DNA of 64,000 bases from Mytilus galloprovincialis (taxonomy: Eukaryota > Mollusca > Bivalvia > Mytilida > Mytilidae): assembly GCF_965363235.1 (NCBI RefSeq), contig NC_134851.1, forward strand, positions 40,080,321 through 40,144,320, in the 5' to 3' direction. Below the pieces are notes generated by a model that saw nothing but the letters and a program-made list of their open reading frames with translations, had not been told where the DNA came from and ran no database searches. The position numbers and the translations under genes are program-made. The stretch's first letter is position 1. The number at the start of each line of letters is the position of its first letter. Shown piece after piece: positions 1 through 13,300 of the stretch.

Positions 1-1692
1 TCAACTGTTGAATAACTTTATAATTACTAAAATTCAAAATTATGTACTTCTCCTTCCGTATGTTATGTTTTTGTGTGTCAATTCTATCTTTCCATCAGGT
101 CCATAGTGCACATTTTTTGTCAGTCTAAGTGCACTAAGGAGGCCCTTTCAGTTTGCGATTTCTGTACCTACATGAAAATACCTAAAAGGACCTCCTCAGT
201 GCACTAAGAAGAAACATTTGAAAAGAAGTCTATAATATTTGCGCAATTAAATGATTGTTTTATTGGCGCTAATGAATGTTGCAGTTTTTATGATAAAGTT
301 ATGCAAAAAAAGAATTCGCGTAATTAACTTGTGGTGCAAATTAATTCTTTTTTAGCCAAACTGGATATCGGCCTTCAAAACATTGTGTATACACAAACAA
401 AGCAAGATTTATCTTTTGCGCAGTCTAGCCGGAGAATACAAGTTTTTGCAATTTGTGAAGGACTTTAATTTTAGAATGTAATGAACAAGTAAGAAGATCG
501 TTAAATCGGAAAATGAGCTATGCACGATGAAAGTTTGGTGCGTCGATAAAAATTTCATGGATTCACTTGATAATTGTAAAGTTTCAAGTCTTTAAAAATA
601 ACACCCATTTGTAGAACTGATTATTTCGATCCTTCAAATATGCATGTGTAGAATAATAATAAAAAAAATATATTATTAAGTCTCTTTCATATAGATACTG
701 TAGATTTGTATTTGAACATCGATTGCAAACATAACGTTCAGTGAGAAATATTTCATGTATTCGTACAGAAAACAAATCAACTTCTTTCAGAATACAATTG
801 ATTGGTTATTGAAGTAAATGATTTGCGACAGAATCAGTGACACTTGGCCAGAAGCTTACCTCTAAAATAAAGAAATATAAAAAAAGGTAGAGTTATTTTT
901 AATTCTGTATTTTACTCATAAAGGACTTAAGCACTTTTTACAGTCAATGCCGAAAATATGAAATACATCGATTTAAATTATGTACACAATAAATAATTTT
1001 TGTGTACATAGTTTTCCGTGTCTACATTTGAATACGAGTACAATATAGAAAACCATCATGTTATATATTTAACTATTTTTTTTTCAACAGATTCACAAGT
1101 TTTGTATTTTTAAACCGCGTGTGCATATATATTTTAATGTTTTTTATTTTAATTCCTTACATATGAACATGATACGTGTATTATTCATTCGTTTCAACGT
1201 TTTAAATTGTGAAGCATGTGACTTTAATAAGACTATACGCATTTAAAGTTTGAAACAAAAAACGATAGATACATCGAGGTCGTTTTGCTTGGGTGATTTA
1301 CCTGTAAAAAGCTCGGGTCTCATCCATGTTTAAAACGAATTAATGGATGTTTGAAATAGTTTAACGGGGGCGTGGCCTATTAGTTTAACGCAACTAACCA
1401 GCAACTTGATTTCAATTGATTCACCGCAGAGAAATCTATTTGACTGGCGTTAAAATGAATTGATATGAATTGATATGAATTAAATATAATTTTTAATTTT
1501 TGTCAATCTTTATCAATAAACGATCAATCTCATTTAAATAGCGTTAACACGTTTTTGTCCGTTCAAGTTAAATTCGGGTTACTAGTGTTTACTCCAACCG
1601 CTATGCATTGGCTGATCGATACAAGTTTAACATAAGACATTATCACAAAGACGTGAGAATTACATTTTTTCTTTAATATTTTTGTTAATTAC
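1..1692. other. No gene seen; presumed 3' side of gene A
   Basis: AT-rich sequence with the hairpin at 128..205. No Ig, transmembrane or tail exon of gene A was recognised. In C the Ig3-Ig4 gap is under 0.7 kb, but in D it is about 1.9 kb, so the next A exon may lie off the window. Confidence 0.5.
128..205. repeat. Short hairpin, 21-bp arms
   Basis: AGTGCACTAAGGAGGCCCTTT at 128..148 pairs with AAAGGACCTCCTCAGTGCACT at 185..205, with two mismatches. Confidence 0.75.
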
Positions 1693-3035
1693 CATTTGCG
1701 ATAACGAAGATTTTCCCGTCTTGAAAACGATTGCCGGTACTATCAACAACTCCGTTTGACGCACTACATATGTAGATACCGCTATCCTGATACCTGTTGT
1801 TTCTTTTTAAAATATGAGGCAGAGTTACTCTTCCATCAGCAGTAGAATTTAGATATCTTATGTGTTCTCCAAAGTATGACATATGCTTCCATTGACCATA
1901 TGTATATTTTGCAGGAACACCGTGTGCAAGACAAGGTAAGGTTCGTGACACATCACTGTCGGAAAAATGTATGTGTTGATCAGGAATATTTAAAGGATCT
2001 GAAATATTTGTTTTAAAAATGTTAAAACAATAATGACTGAAAGTAAATCGATGTAAATAACTGACGAAAACCACATTATGTTCTGTCACATTTTCAAATT
2101 CTGTTCCGAGCTTGATTTAAATTTTTTACAGTAGTTTGAAGATACAAAACTGGTTAAATTATACTAAAAGATGATATAGTAAACTGATATTTTGTGAAGG
2201 TTTTTTTTTTATAAAATTTAACTGAAATGGAAAATACTGATTTATGAAAACTATATCGTTTCGATAACATGATTTATTGTAGTAAGTGGTATATTCAAGA
2301 TTTGTAATAATACTTAATTTATGTTTCATTGGTTTTATTTTACAAAGTGATATTTCACAGTCATGGAAATAATTTCTCGGTCATAATGTTCTGAATCCCA
2401 GACAGTCAACGTTTTTTCTTACTGTTTCCCATCTTTCAAGACAAGTAAAAACACAGTCGGCGTTTTATACTCTAATGCATTCTTTATCGATTTTGTTTAA
2501 AACTTACACTGAAAGGTTTTGAATTGGTAAGATCTTCTTGGACAGTTGAAATGCAACCAATACATTGACGTTTTTTTGGCACGAACAGTTAATTACCCAT
2601 GACAAGGAACCGTATTATAGAAATGCATAACAAATAATTGTAATTAATCAACACATGAAGTGTCTGGTCCAATGTAATTAAGATGAATCCTTATTTAATG
2701 CTACTTACAGCAGCTGTTGGACGAATAAACGAAATACAATTAAATATAGTCGATTTTAGGAAAAAACTTACATAAAACTTTAAGTTTAACCTCAGCAGTT
2801 ACAAATCCATACTCATATTGTGCATAACATTTATAACCACCGCTATTGTAACGACTGGCGTTTACAATTTTATGACATAGAAGATTCGTATGCTGTTTTG
2901 TAGACAGTATTACATTTTTCTGATTCCACCACATATCTATGGTTGCCGGTCTACCATCAAAGGTACAACAGAGTGTTACAGATTGTCCCTCATAAACGTT
3001 GTTTGGCGTATAGTTCATTGTTAAATGTAATGCGT
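1693..3035 (-). CDS. IgSF receptor gene A, partial: Ig2 and Ig3 exons
   Basis: Two Ig-domain exons of a receptor-like gene that continues past the left edge. Exon 2772..3035 (264 nt, phase 1 to 1) has acceptor tacag and donor GTAAGT. It encodes an Ig domain with the first cysteine in TLCC, the core tryptophan in MWWN, and a GGYKCYA second cysteine. Exon 1693..1998 (306 nt, phase 1 to 1) encodes the next Ig domain, with NIPDQHIHF at its start and RYQDSGIYIC around the second cysteine. Both are clear paralogues of gene C and D exons of identical length. No Ig4, transmembrane or tail exon was found at 1-1692; they may lie outside the window. No Ig1 exon was seen upstream, and the putative leader exon is decayed, so A may be a broken copy although these two exons are fully open. 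Function (surface recognition) is inferred from the family. Confidence 0.72.
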
Positions 3036-3419
3036 CTGTATATACGAAAAAGAGTAAATACATAAAATTCTAAATATTCAAAAAGAATATCATTATTACA
3101 GTTAACATAAACTAAATTGTAGGATTTATATTGAAAACAAAAGACCATCATAGTACAGCTACATGACCTTGATTAACATTTTTTTTCACGACGCACACCT
3201 TAAAACTTTTCTGTTTAAATATAACAAATCATGTATTTTGCATAGAAAAACTAAAACTGTGCCATTTAAAAACATATTATATTCCTTATTTATTATAAAA
3301 CAAAAATCACCAAAGGACTAGTTTAAGACTTTGGTAAATCTATTCATGACACACAATCAGTACAGGTGCATCACGTAGGAGGAATATCGCTTGTATTGTT
3401 ATTCTTTATCTAAAAGACA

Positions 3420-3690
3420 CAGTGAGGCCTTCAGCAAGAGACTGAATTTTCGGCTCTCCCTTGACACCATTTGCAAGTATGGTCTTCAGGAAATGATGAT
3501 AGTCCGTCGGAAGGGGACGATACATGGCTGACCCGTGTTAAGAGAGAGAGAGAGAGCCATATCTCTTGCAGGTAAAAAACACCCATGCAGATTTCGTAAA
3601 AGAGCAGGATAATGCCGCTACAAGGCAGCACTGGCATCCGCAAAGTACAAAGGGATTAATATAAGTTGCATTAACTTGTTTCCCAATCCA
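3420..3690. repeat. Mytilid repeat (AATGCCGCTACAAGGCAGCA...AGTTGCATTAACTTG)
   Basis: An inverted, diverged copy is at 9680..9870 (AAACAAGTAATTACAGCTTA...GGCTGCCTTGTAGCGGCATT). A (AG)n run is at 3541. It lies between gene A exons. Confidence 0.65.
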
Positions 3691-4204
3691 CTAAAAATAA
3701 ATATGTTTTAACTATGAGACACAAATCTTGCACTTATAATGTATCCTGGTACATGTACAGACATTATGTGTATCCCCCTTTTTACTTTGAGTTTTCCAGA
3801 TAATTCAATTTGACGGCTATCCAACTGTTTGAGGATCATGTACAAAAAAAAAAAAACAGTACAAAAAACGCCATAAAAGAGACGTAGCTTATGAAGCAGG
3901 TAAATAGAGAAAATGCAACTTTTATAGCCATTAACACATACATGAAATATTAACCGATTAAGAAAACATAAGACTTGCATATCATTGACGGACCATAATC
4001 TCTTCTATCCATACAATTTGTATCAACTACTAACATGAATAACACTAAAACCTAGATTTTATATTTTTAGCCGAAACATAAATCCATCTCTTCCTTAATC
4101 TTGCTCATTAATTAATTAAGTCATTAGCTTTTGACTAATATAACACACAAAACATTATGCATTAAATATGTTGAACCAAATTTAAAACCATATAAAGGAA
4201 TAAA

Positions 4205-4330
4205 AGATGGGACATTCAAACTCATAGATAAAAAATAAGCTGACAATGCCATGGCTAAAAAAAGGGAAAGACACACAGACAAATATTAGTACACAAGACA
4301 CAACATAGAAAAACTAAAGACTTAAGACTA
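4205..4330. repeat. Mytilid repeat (GGGACATTCAAACTCATAGA...GACAATGCCATGGCT)
   Basis: Copies or inverted copies are at 10655..10830, 24485..24680, 24815..24930 and 44570..44670, and at 54130..54340 (with the GCTCCGGAAGGGTAAGCAGA end). Confidence 0.65.
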
Positions 4331-5267
4331 TTGAAACAATACACATGACAATTTGATCTATTGCGTACCATTCTAACATAACACTACTGTTTACTCCTTC
4401 GATCGTCGTGGTCGTTTACATATCTCAATTATTACGTCACGATTGTGCATGTTGACACCATACAGACATCAGTAGCTGTAAATATATATGCTCCGAACAC
4501 ACATAGCTGTTATATGATAGTTTGAAACGGTATACGTAATACGGGCAACTTTAAGAATTTTTTCACTGATAAGATGGAATTGTGTCTCAAATCAAAAGAT
4601 GAATTGTTTTGCAGTGGTGAATCTTTAATTATAAGACTAGTTAATTAACCGATTATGACTTAATTTTTATTTTGACGTTTTAACTCAACTACGATTCGCA
4701 TAGCGGTAGATGCATGTTTACATTTGTAACAGAAGGCGCTTTCCCACGGCTTCATGTGTTTTTGGCGTTATATAAACCAAACTTAATTTTACAAAGTCAA
4801 TGTAAATTTCATAGAAATAGAGTTTTCTCGCTTTTGAAAAATGATGATTTATAACTCAATAATGAATTTTGGATTTTGTTTGCTTAACTGGTTGTTTCGT
4901 TGTGTGCGTGTTCAGATTTTGTCTTAGTTCTTCTTTTAGGGCCGTATCATCTTGTTGATATAAATCTACTTCACGAATTAAAACAAATACAAGTATTTTT
5001 AGATATACATGAGATACTTCATTGATAATTAAACTTTCGATGGATTTTACTGAATTCAAAATACAAAACATTGAAAGCAATACTTGTCTTGAATTGATTA
5101 AACTCCAATTGAATGAGAAGGTCCGCCGTATAGAGAATACGTATAATTACATTATCAAATCAACATATCTTGCATTTTATAGGATTGAGAATAATTCTTT
5201 TTTCATATAAATACAACTGAAATTTGGGTACAAGTTTGTCTTAAGTAAAAGTAATTAAAACTAGAAA

Positions 5268-5369
5268 ACGAATTAGTTGAGTATGAATTGACACAGATAC
5301 AAATTAATTGAGTACGAATTGACACAGGTACGAGTTAGTTGAGTATGTATTGACAAAAGTACGAGTTAA
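5268..5369. repeat. 31-bp minisatellite, three units plus a partial one
   Basis: Units start at 5268, 5299 and 5330, each ACRARTTARTTGAGTAYGWA followed by TTGACAMARRT. A partial fourth unit follows. It lies between the A Ig2 exon and the decayed A leader. Confidence 0.85.
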
Positions 5370-6477
5370 CATGAATCCTCTGACAAAGATGCCGAAAATA
5401 TTTTATTATCATTAATAGAACATACAGAAGTGTTTTTGTAGTTAGGCATTTTACAAGAACTCGTATAAAAAGGTGTTCCTTACTTGATATTAACGAATTA
5501 TCCGGAAACCTCGGGCGGAACTCTCAGTTAAGATTTCCAATTCTGTTATTATTTGTATTTTTAATTCCAAGAGGGTAAGTCTGAAAGGGATGCTGCCTTT
5601 TATATCCATGAAGCATTGTTGAATTATCTTTTATCGAAGGATCATTGCTTATTCTAATTAGATGCACTAAACCTTTACAAAATAAAAATGAACTTACATT
5701 ATATACAACTATAACCCGCTTAGGAGGTAAAAAAAAGCCCTAGATGAATAACAATTACTCGGGTTAATAATGTTGGATATTCACCGACCCAAAGGGCCAT
5801 AACTGTAGGATTAAACCGTACAAACAATTAAAAATGTGTTTTCTAATAATTTATTTAACATGCTTAAGGTCAAATATGCTTATGTCTTTTCTCGTCACAT
5901 CAGCTCTACAAAACAGTTTGTATTGTTCATGTATGTCCATTTTGTAAATCAAAGATTAATATGTTTTTTAATTACGTCATCTGAGTTCCTTATCTCAAGG
6001 TCGATTAGGGATATTGACCCAGCTTTATAACAGTAATACGTTGTATTTATGTTATCATGACGGACATATAATGGTCCAGGCGGACATATAATGTGTTCAA
6101 AACTATGCATAATATTATTGTAGAATTTGGGCCCAGTTTTAAGTAAAAGTCACTTTTTATGACCAGCTTGCATTTAATCAATTATTTCCTTGCTTTGCGC
6201 ATTTTCGAGTCAGATGTTCAACAGTATAAGCAAACCATTTGCAACACCAATAATTTCTTTTTATGTGAAGGGGATCTACTTGATAAATATATATTTTACC
6301 GAGAGTCCGAATTTGATATTAAATGGAATAAGTTCATAAAATTCATTTGTGTTTTATACTTTCAATATATTGTGTTTGAACTTGCTTCATTAATCAGGAA
6401 ACTGGTTGTTACTCGGCTAGTCACACCTCATAAAATTGATGACAGGAAGAAATTAGAAAGTCATTTAACATAATTAC

Positions 6478-6545
6478 CTGTTTAGAACAACAGAACAGTT
6501 AACAGTTGCCAGCTATATCGTATATAAGTTTTTTTCTTCTTTGAA
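6478..6545 (-). pseudogene. Decayed leader exon of IgSF gene A
   Basis: The minus strand here aligns with the leader exon of gene C (40402..40468). It shares the YIRxSWQ core, the hydrophobic stretch and a donor after ACAG. The C start codon is replaced (AAAGAAG where C has GGATGAAG), and an in-frame TAA precedes the splice site. It lies about 3.4 kb upstream of the Ig2 exon of A, with no recognisable Ig1 exon between. This suggests that A lost its 5' end or now starts elsewhere. The identification rests on alignment by eye to one paralogue. Confidence 0.5.
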
Positions 6546-6601
6546 TCTATCTCGTAATGATAAGTTCTCTCATACTACAAAAACGATGAAGGTTTTTACT
6601 T

Positions 6602-6865
6602 GTGTATGTGACTGTTTTCTACCTAGTCCAGTCTAAGTGCCAAACTGGATATTCTTTTGATTTGCACTTGAGAGTACTATCGATATTGCTAGATATTGAA
6701 TGGGAAATAAAACAAGAATCTCGACATATCAAACGTGAGAAAATTGAACAATCGGAAATAGGATGTAGGATTAACGAATCATGTGTTATTCTTCCTGTAA
6801 AGTCACATTCTACTTCCACATTCACTTCACACAATATCATAATACAATGTAACAATGCTATTTGA
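6602..6865 (+). other. Unassigned open frame, 87 codons
   Basis: An open frame of 264 nt including stop, with acceptor-like CTAG/CCAG sequences at its 5' end. The reverse strand is also open here. No family recognised; it contains an acidic/basic helix-like stretch and two late cysteines. It lies just upstream of the decayed leader of gene A, in the A-B intergenic region. It may be chance or an unknown repeat. Confidence 0.2.
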
Positions 6866-9459
6866 AACAAAGAAATCTAAACCTGGTATGGGTTACAGGC
6901 TTGAAATGAAATATAAAAAGAGCAATGTTAAAACATAGGATGTAATAATTTCTATATCTGTTAGTTTTTTTTTGAGTGTCGATCATTATTGGATTATATT
7001 TGTATTTAGTTTTCGAAACCGATATTAATCTACGTTTAATATGTCTGTTTCTTTCGCTGATTAATTTTCCGGGAGACAAGGCTGAGTTTTAGTTATTGTG
7101 GCTATCTCAACCTAATATTTGTTTGCCAGTTGAACTTGTCTTTACTTACCTCAAATATCAGTATCAATTGTTGTGGACAGTGTCCATAAATTCAATGTCG
7201 CAATCAACACGTGTAAGACTGTACTAAAAAAAGATAGAATATAAAAGTGATACCATACGACAAAAGAGCATAAGTTGAGGATAAAAATAAGCTAAACATA
7301 TTGAGCTTCCTTTAGAGATTTTTTTTAATGCCGGGAAAAGACGGACGCGGACTTTTAGCTTATATTTGTATTGATGTTATTTGGGTCTCAAATTAAAAGA
7401 AAAAAGAAAGATATAATCTGCTTACACTTTGTTAAATCACCTTTTATGAGCTATTGAAGCCTGATATGATAAGAAAATTGGGTGTTTTGGGGCATAATAT
7501 TTTACTATGTATTGTAGGAATAAAACCAAGGACTCTGAATATTGACAAAAATTCCTAAACCTCTTATAAGTGCATCCTTAAGATGGCTAGGGTGCCTTCC
7601 TCCATCTCGGATTTTTTAAGGAGCAGAACACAGTTGGTCTAGATCTTTGATGAAATTTACCAATTTTGAGAGTAGAATGTGATTCATCTGTAAGACTTTT
7701 GATGTAAATATAAACAATAATAATATTTGTTTTATCATATTTACGGCTTTAATTTCTAAAAAAAAAAAGACACCATATTTGTATTTTTCAACTTTGCCAA
7801 ATAAGGGGAGATAGTTCTGACATTTTATCTTACAATTCTACCAAGTAGTTTTCCTTTTAATCACACAAAATTCGAATTTTTTTCCATGCATAATTGATAT
7901 AAAATCTCACAATTTTGCACCACCTTTAGCTTGAGAAAAAAGTCCGGTGACCCATACTTTTTATAATATTTTTGACAAAAGCATAATACAAACTTCATTT
8001 TGACAAATTATCAAAAACATTTATTCTTTATTAAAAGAGGCCCCAGCCAACCCAACAAGATGTGTTCAAAATTTTGGTAAAATATTTAAATATACAATTT
8101 TAAATAAACGCTACATAAAACATATAAATCATATAACATGTATAATAAACTGCAAGTTTCAATTAATTGTAACATTACAGTCTATTTCATAAAGTCCAAC
8201 TTTATTTCTCGAGATTTTTGTTTCCTGTTGCATGACACACGAGGAAACATTGTTGTGGACTTTGAAACCTTTTAAGGAAGAAAGCACTCAACTATCTACG
8301 TCCAAAATTCCAAAAAACAAGTATTACAAAGACAGCTGGTAAATTAATTATGATTATTCATATATAAATGCGGTTGACTTAATACCTTAAAACTTAAAAC
8401 ATGTAAAAACTGTAATGACATTCAGATTCATCCTAATCAACCAATATATACTACACAAAATATAGATTAACAAAATTCCTCTTTGTCAGATAATTTATAA
8501 AATATAAGAAAGAATCGATGTAATTTTCCTATTTTTGACTGCTAAATATGGAAAAATAAGACATTGTATAGTTTATTTAGTTATCACCACGAGCATTATA
8601 AATCCAATAAAAACGAAACCAAAGACATGAAGCTGTGAACAAATTACTTCTTTCCAAAATAAATACAGTTTCAAAATGATAACAAAAATCCTTCCAATTT
8701 CATGTTTATTGCAAAGGCACCGGCGAAATTTCAGTATAATTTAAAAATAGGTGCCATTATTTTACAGGGTTTGAATGTTTCGACTTTACGACAAATTGTA
8801 TAAAATGTTTAACAGGAAGAAATAGTACAATTACAATTGTTTATTACAATTTTGTGTACGTCATGATACTTATTTCTCTTTCCACTTGACACTATTAATT
8901 ATAATACTATTTGAAAGGATTCATCATAATAAGTCTTATAAGAGAAGGAGTTATTAAGGTGAATACCACATTACAAGGTTAATTTTAAAACATTATATTA
9001 TATTTAATCTGTCAATACAACTGGTAAATCATTTTAATTTGATTTTAAACTGAAAATGGTAAAGAAACAATACACTTAAGAGTTTACGGAGGACAGAGCT
9101 ACTAATTTACTGTTTATTGTGGAAAAATCCGTTCGAGATATGAGTCTATAACTTATAAGTGTGTTGGTGTGTAAGTACAATTGCTTTGAGGGCATATCTT
9201 GCAGGTGAGTTTAAGTTATCATTTCTCCTACACTAAAATGTGTTTCAAAGAATAAACAAATATGTGAATGTCATCCGAATTTGTTTCTAGCTGTTTGTTG
9301 TGTATTGACGTCTCGAATTAGTTTAGCATAAAACAACATGTAAAAACAAAAAGATAAAGTTTCTACAAAGTTAACTGGGATGTAACATGTGTAATGTGCA
9401 CTGATAAAACGTTGAATGACAATCTATTGGCGACAACAGATAACTTTTTGTTATTTGAG

Positions 9460-9540
9460 CATCACTGATGAATCTTTTGTAGACGAAATTCGCGTCTGGC
9501 GTCAATACAAAATTTCAATCCTTGTATCTATGATGAGTTT
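9460..9540. repeat. Mytilid repeat (CATCACTGATGA...GTAGACGAAATTCGCGTCTGGCG)
   Basis: Matches, in opposite orientation, the copies at 30564 and 35203. It is one of the most abundant repeats in mussel sequence and the main basis for the host call. Confidence 0.75.
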
Positions 9541-9679
9541 ATATATTAAAGCTTAATACATATCATAGTTAAACTTTTTGCTCAGTCAACACCAAACAGT
9601 AGGGAAGCATTTGTGCTTACAGTTTCCAAAGCATATTTGAAACTCATGAGATCAGATAATTTGCATGTAAGTTAAAACA

Positions 9680-9870
9680 CATTTATTTACAGTGGACTGG
9701 GAAACAAGTAATTACAGCTTATATAAATCCCTTTGAGGGTGCGAGGGCTGCCTTGTAGCGGCATTAACCTGTTCTTCTTCGATATCTGTAAGAGGATGCC
9801 TTTTACGTGCAAGAGATGTGGCTCTCTCTAGACACGGGCAGCCACTAATTGGCCCCTTCCTATGAAATAT
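9680..9870. repeat. Inverted copy of the 3420-3690 repeat
   Basis: Shares GGGAAACAAGT, CTGCCTTGTAGCGGCATTA and AAGAGATGTGGCTCTCTCT with the reverse complement of 3420..3690. Another common mussel repeat (GAGAATGGAAATATGGAATG, CAACAACCCGACC) follows at 9910..10010. Confidence 0.6.
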
Positions 9871-10394
9871 CATCGGTTAATAAAACAAAAAAAAATAAAT
9901 TCATAAAATTGAGAATGGAAATATGGAATGTGGCATAGAGACAACAACCCGACCAAAAGTAGAAAACAGTCGAAGGCCACGAATGGGTCCTCCACACATC
10001 GAGAAAATTTCAAACGCGTTGTTTACATGTAGTTCATCTTAATGTGTACAAATTGTACAGACATTTTCATGAAAAGTATAGAAATAGCTTTAAACCCTTT
10101 TATAATTATACGTTTGTTAACATCTTCCTGAAATTAAACAAAACATATGTTATTTTCTTATCTAATTATGTCTTTTCTGTAATAAAAGAAAATGAAAAGT
10201 AGTGATCAAATCAACATAAATGAAATCGAAGTTATATATTAATAATATTTTCTTTCTGTCAATTTAATGTTTGAATTTTCTTTCACGTATTTGTTATGCA
10301 AGCGTAAATTTAAGGTTTCAAAATGATTGATGTCTGGATATAGAGTTCGTTTACTTACAGTTGGATTTTTATTTTTAATTCAAAGACCAGCAGC

Positions 10395-13300
10395 ATGCAG
10401 AAACAGATCGTCTGCCAGTTACTGTATATTCTGATGATGACATTGAGGACCGGTAAGTTTCAATTTTAACATATTTAAGCTTGTGCTTGAAAATTATACC
10501 TTCAACATTTACATGATTGAGTAGCTTAAATGTACGCCATATGATCTCTTGTTGATCATACATGAAGTCTGTTTGGCAATCATATCAAATCCTCTCATTT
10601 TTAAAAATCAATAGTCGATTGATATATGCTGTTCAAATGAATGCTACGATACATGTTTGCTGCTTCGGAATATCCCCTTTGAACAATGCTGAATATGTTG
10701 CTTAGTCTTTAGTTTTCTATGTTGTGTCTTTTGTACTATTTTTTGTCTTTTTGTCTCTTTTTATTCTTTAGCCATGGCGTTGTCAGTGTATTTTCAATGT
10801 ATAAGTTTGACTGTCCCTCTGATATCTTTCGCCCGTCTTTAGTATTGATAATATCTTAATCCTTGTAGAGATGACTAACTATCATAAAATTACCCGATTT
10901 AATCATTAGTTATGATTATATTGTTTATTAACAATTCTTTGTATAAATATTTTCTTCGGGTATTACCATTTGAAGAATAGCGTTTTTTCATCAAATACAA
11001 ATCTAGCAATTTCTCATTTATCATTAAAAAAGAATAAGGGAGAGATAAATAAACCAGGAAAAGAATAGTAAGGCTATTTATTTTGCCATACAAAAACAGT
11101 GATAATAGTTATCAGAGGTACCAGGATTATAATTTAGTACGCCGATATTAATTTGATTACAGAAAAAATGTGTTGTGTGACTATAGAGAAAAAATAACAA
11201 TTATATTTTTTAAAGAAATATATAAAAAATTGTAAAATTCAAATATTGACATACGAGAAAGTACTATAATGTTTGTGACTATCGTTTTCTTATGTCAAAA
11301 AAGATGAATTGCATCGAAACTTATTGCAGTTTAACTCTGTCAAGATAATATGCATCATGTCTGATCACGGAAAAAAAGAAAAACCCCTATACCGTAAAAT
11401 AAAATCGCGATGAAAATTTCACATCACAAAATTTAAAACCTTTTTTCCATTGAAACCAACATACTCAAAAATATGATATCATTCGCTTTTTTCAACAGTG
11501 TTAGTTCCTTATGAAATAGGGAATTGTGAATGGTATTTCTATAAAGTAACACTATTGTTTAAGTTCTACAACATAAACATATATTTATTTTTACAGTTTC
11601 AATGGTAGAGATCATTATTATGAACGAAAAACAAGGAAGCATACTTCGTGGAACTGAAAATCAACTTCTCTCTCTAGAATGCACACTTGACGGTGTAAAC
11701 ACCGGGGAAACTCTTATTTGGATACGAAACGGCGAAATAGTGTCAGAAGGTCGTCATGGTTATGCGTTGTTTACCTTTATTCCAACAAAGAAAGATCATT
11801 TGTGTGAATTTTCCTGTGAAGTGCACGATACATTGAAAGGCAATATCAAAGAAAAGGTTATAACACTGGATATAAAATGTATGTTGAAATTTGTTTTTGT
11901 TTGTTTTTTAATATCAGTATTTGCTCTATTGCAGTTTCGAAATAAAAAAAACCTCATTAACCTCTAAATCACTTACATTATATGGTTTCATCACTACATA
12001 AAACACGAAAATACGGTGTCAACATGTTCAATGTATAAAAAAATAGATATTTTTTAGTGACGGAATCAGTTGTGGAGAAAAAAGTTACTATGTTGAAAAA
12101 CTTGTGTCTAATCCATTTGTCATTTTAGAAAATAAAATATGTTTAAACTAAACCTGAAAATAGAAATATCATATTGAATAAAACAAAATATTCCAATTTC
12201 CCATGCCAATAAAGACACATGTTTCTAAAATTTCTTAAAGGTTCAGACGAGATGTTAAGAATAAGAACTAAAGCAAAAAAACAAAAAAACAAAAAAACAA
12301 CACAAAACAGATGCTGTTGACTAAATATATTTCAAGAGAAAAATGAAACTTTTTTTTTGATGGGACGGATGTAATTTCTAAACTTTTCTAAAATTTTTAT
12401 TGATAAATAAAACACTAACACAAACTGTAAAAGAAAACATATGACAGCTTCTAAGCACTAATCTAAATAAAAAGTTAAATCACAAAAATACTGAACTTAG
12501 AGGAAAATCAATTCGGAAAGTCCATAATCACATGACAAAACGCATAAAAAACGAATGGATGAGACCTGTCATATTCCTGACTTGGTACAGGCATTTTCAA
12601 ATGTAGAAAATGGTGGATTAAACCTAGTTTTATAGCGCTAACCCTTGCACTTTGATGACAGTCTCATCAAATTCCGTTATATTTACATTGATGCGTTAAC
12701 TAAACAGACACAATAAGTAAAATAGTCAAAATATGGGTACAGCAGTCATCATCGTATAACAATTTTAAAAGGAACAATTTAACAGAACACAAACACATCT
12801 ATCTACAAGCCATTCATTGATTTGTGTGTCTGTCGTCAGAAATGTTGTATACGTCACATAGATTTGTCGTTCAATGTACATACAAACAATTTTAAAATTT
12901 ACACAGGCAATGTTAGCATACAGGGTTAAAAAATCAAAAGTATGTAAGAATAAATTTCAGAAATAGACCGAGATTTCAATTTACCTTTAAGTTCAATAAA
13001 TAATTTTTTTCTTTAAGTTGATTTAGTTATCTTTTTTTGTTTTTGTCATACTCAATAATATAGACAATACATACTTTTTTTATAGACAAGCCGTTGCTTG
13101 ACTTCAGCTTAACAGAGGAAAGCTTTTTTATTCAAGGAGAAACAAAAACACTATGTTGTAGTTCAGACAGCAATCCGTCAACTGATGCAATGTGGCTGAA
13201 AAACCTAAAAGTATCAGTAGAATAAAGGCAACAGTAGTATACCGCTGTTCAAAACTCATAAATCCATGGACAAAAAACAAAATCGGGATAACAAACTAAA

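Larger units (their letters stand above)
6871..10394. other. A-B head-to-head intergenic region, no gene seen
   Basis: Repeat sequence is at 7560..7900 (a mussel-type block with GGTGCCTTCCTCCATCTCGG), 9460..9540, 9680..9870 and 9910..10010. The region must contain the gene B promoter, which could not be placed. Confidence 0.5.

Noticed and set aside
11090-11160. Possible RNA gene from a TATCAGAGGTACCAGGATTA motif
   Set aside because: This is a terminal fragment of the abundant mytilid repeat family seen at 30564 and 35203.
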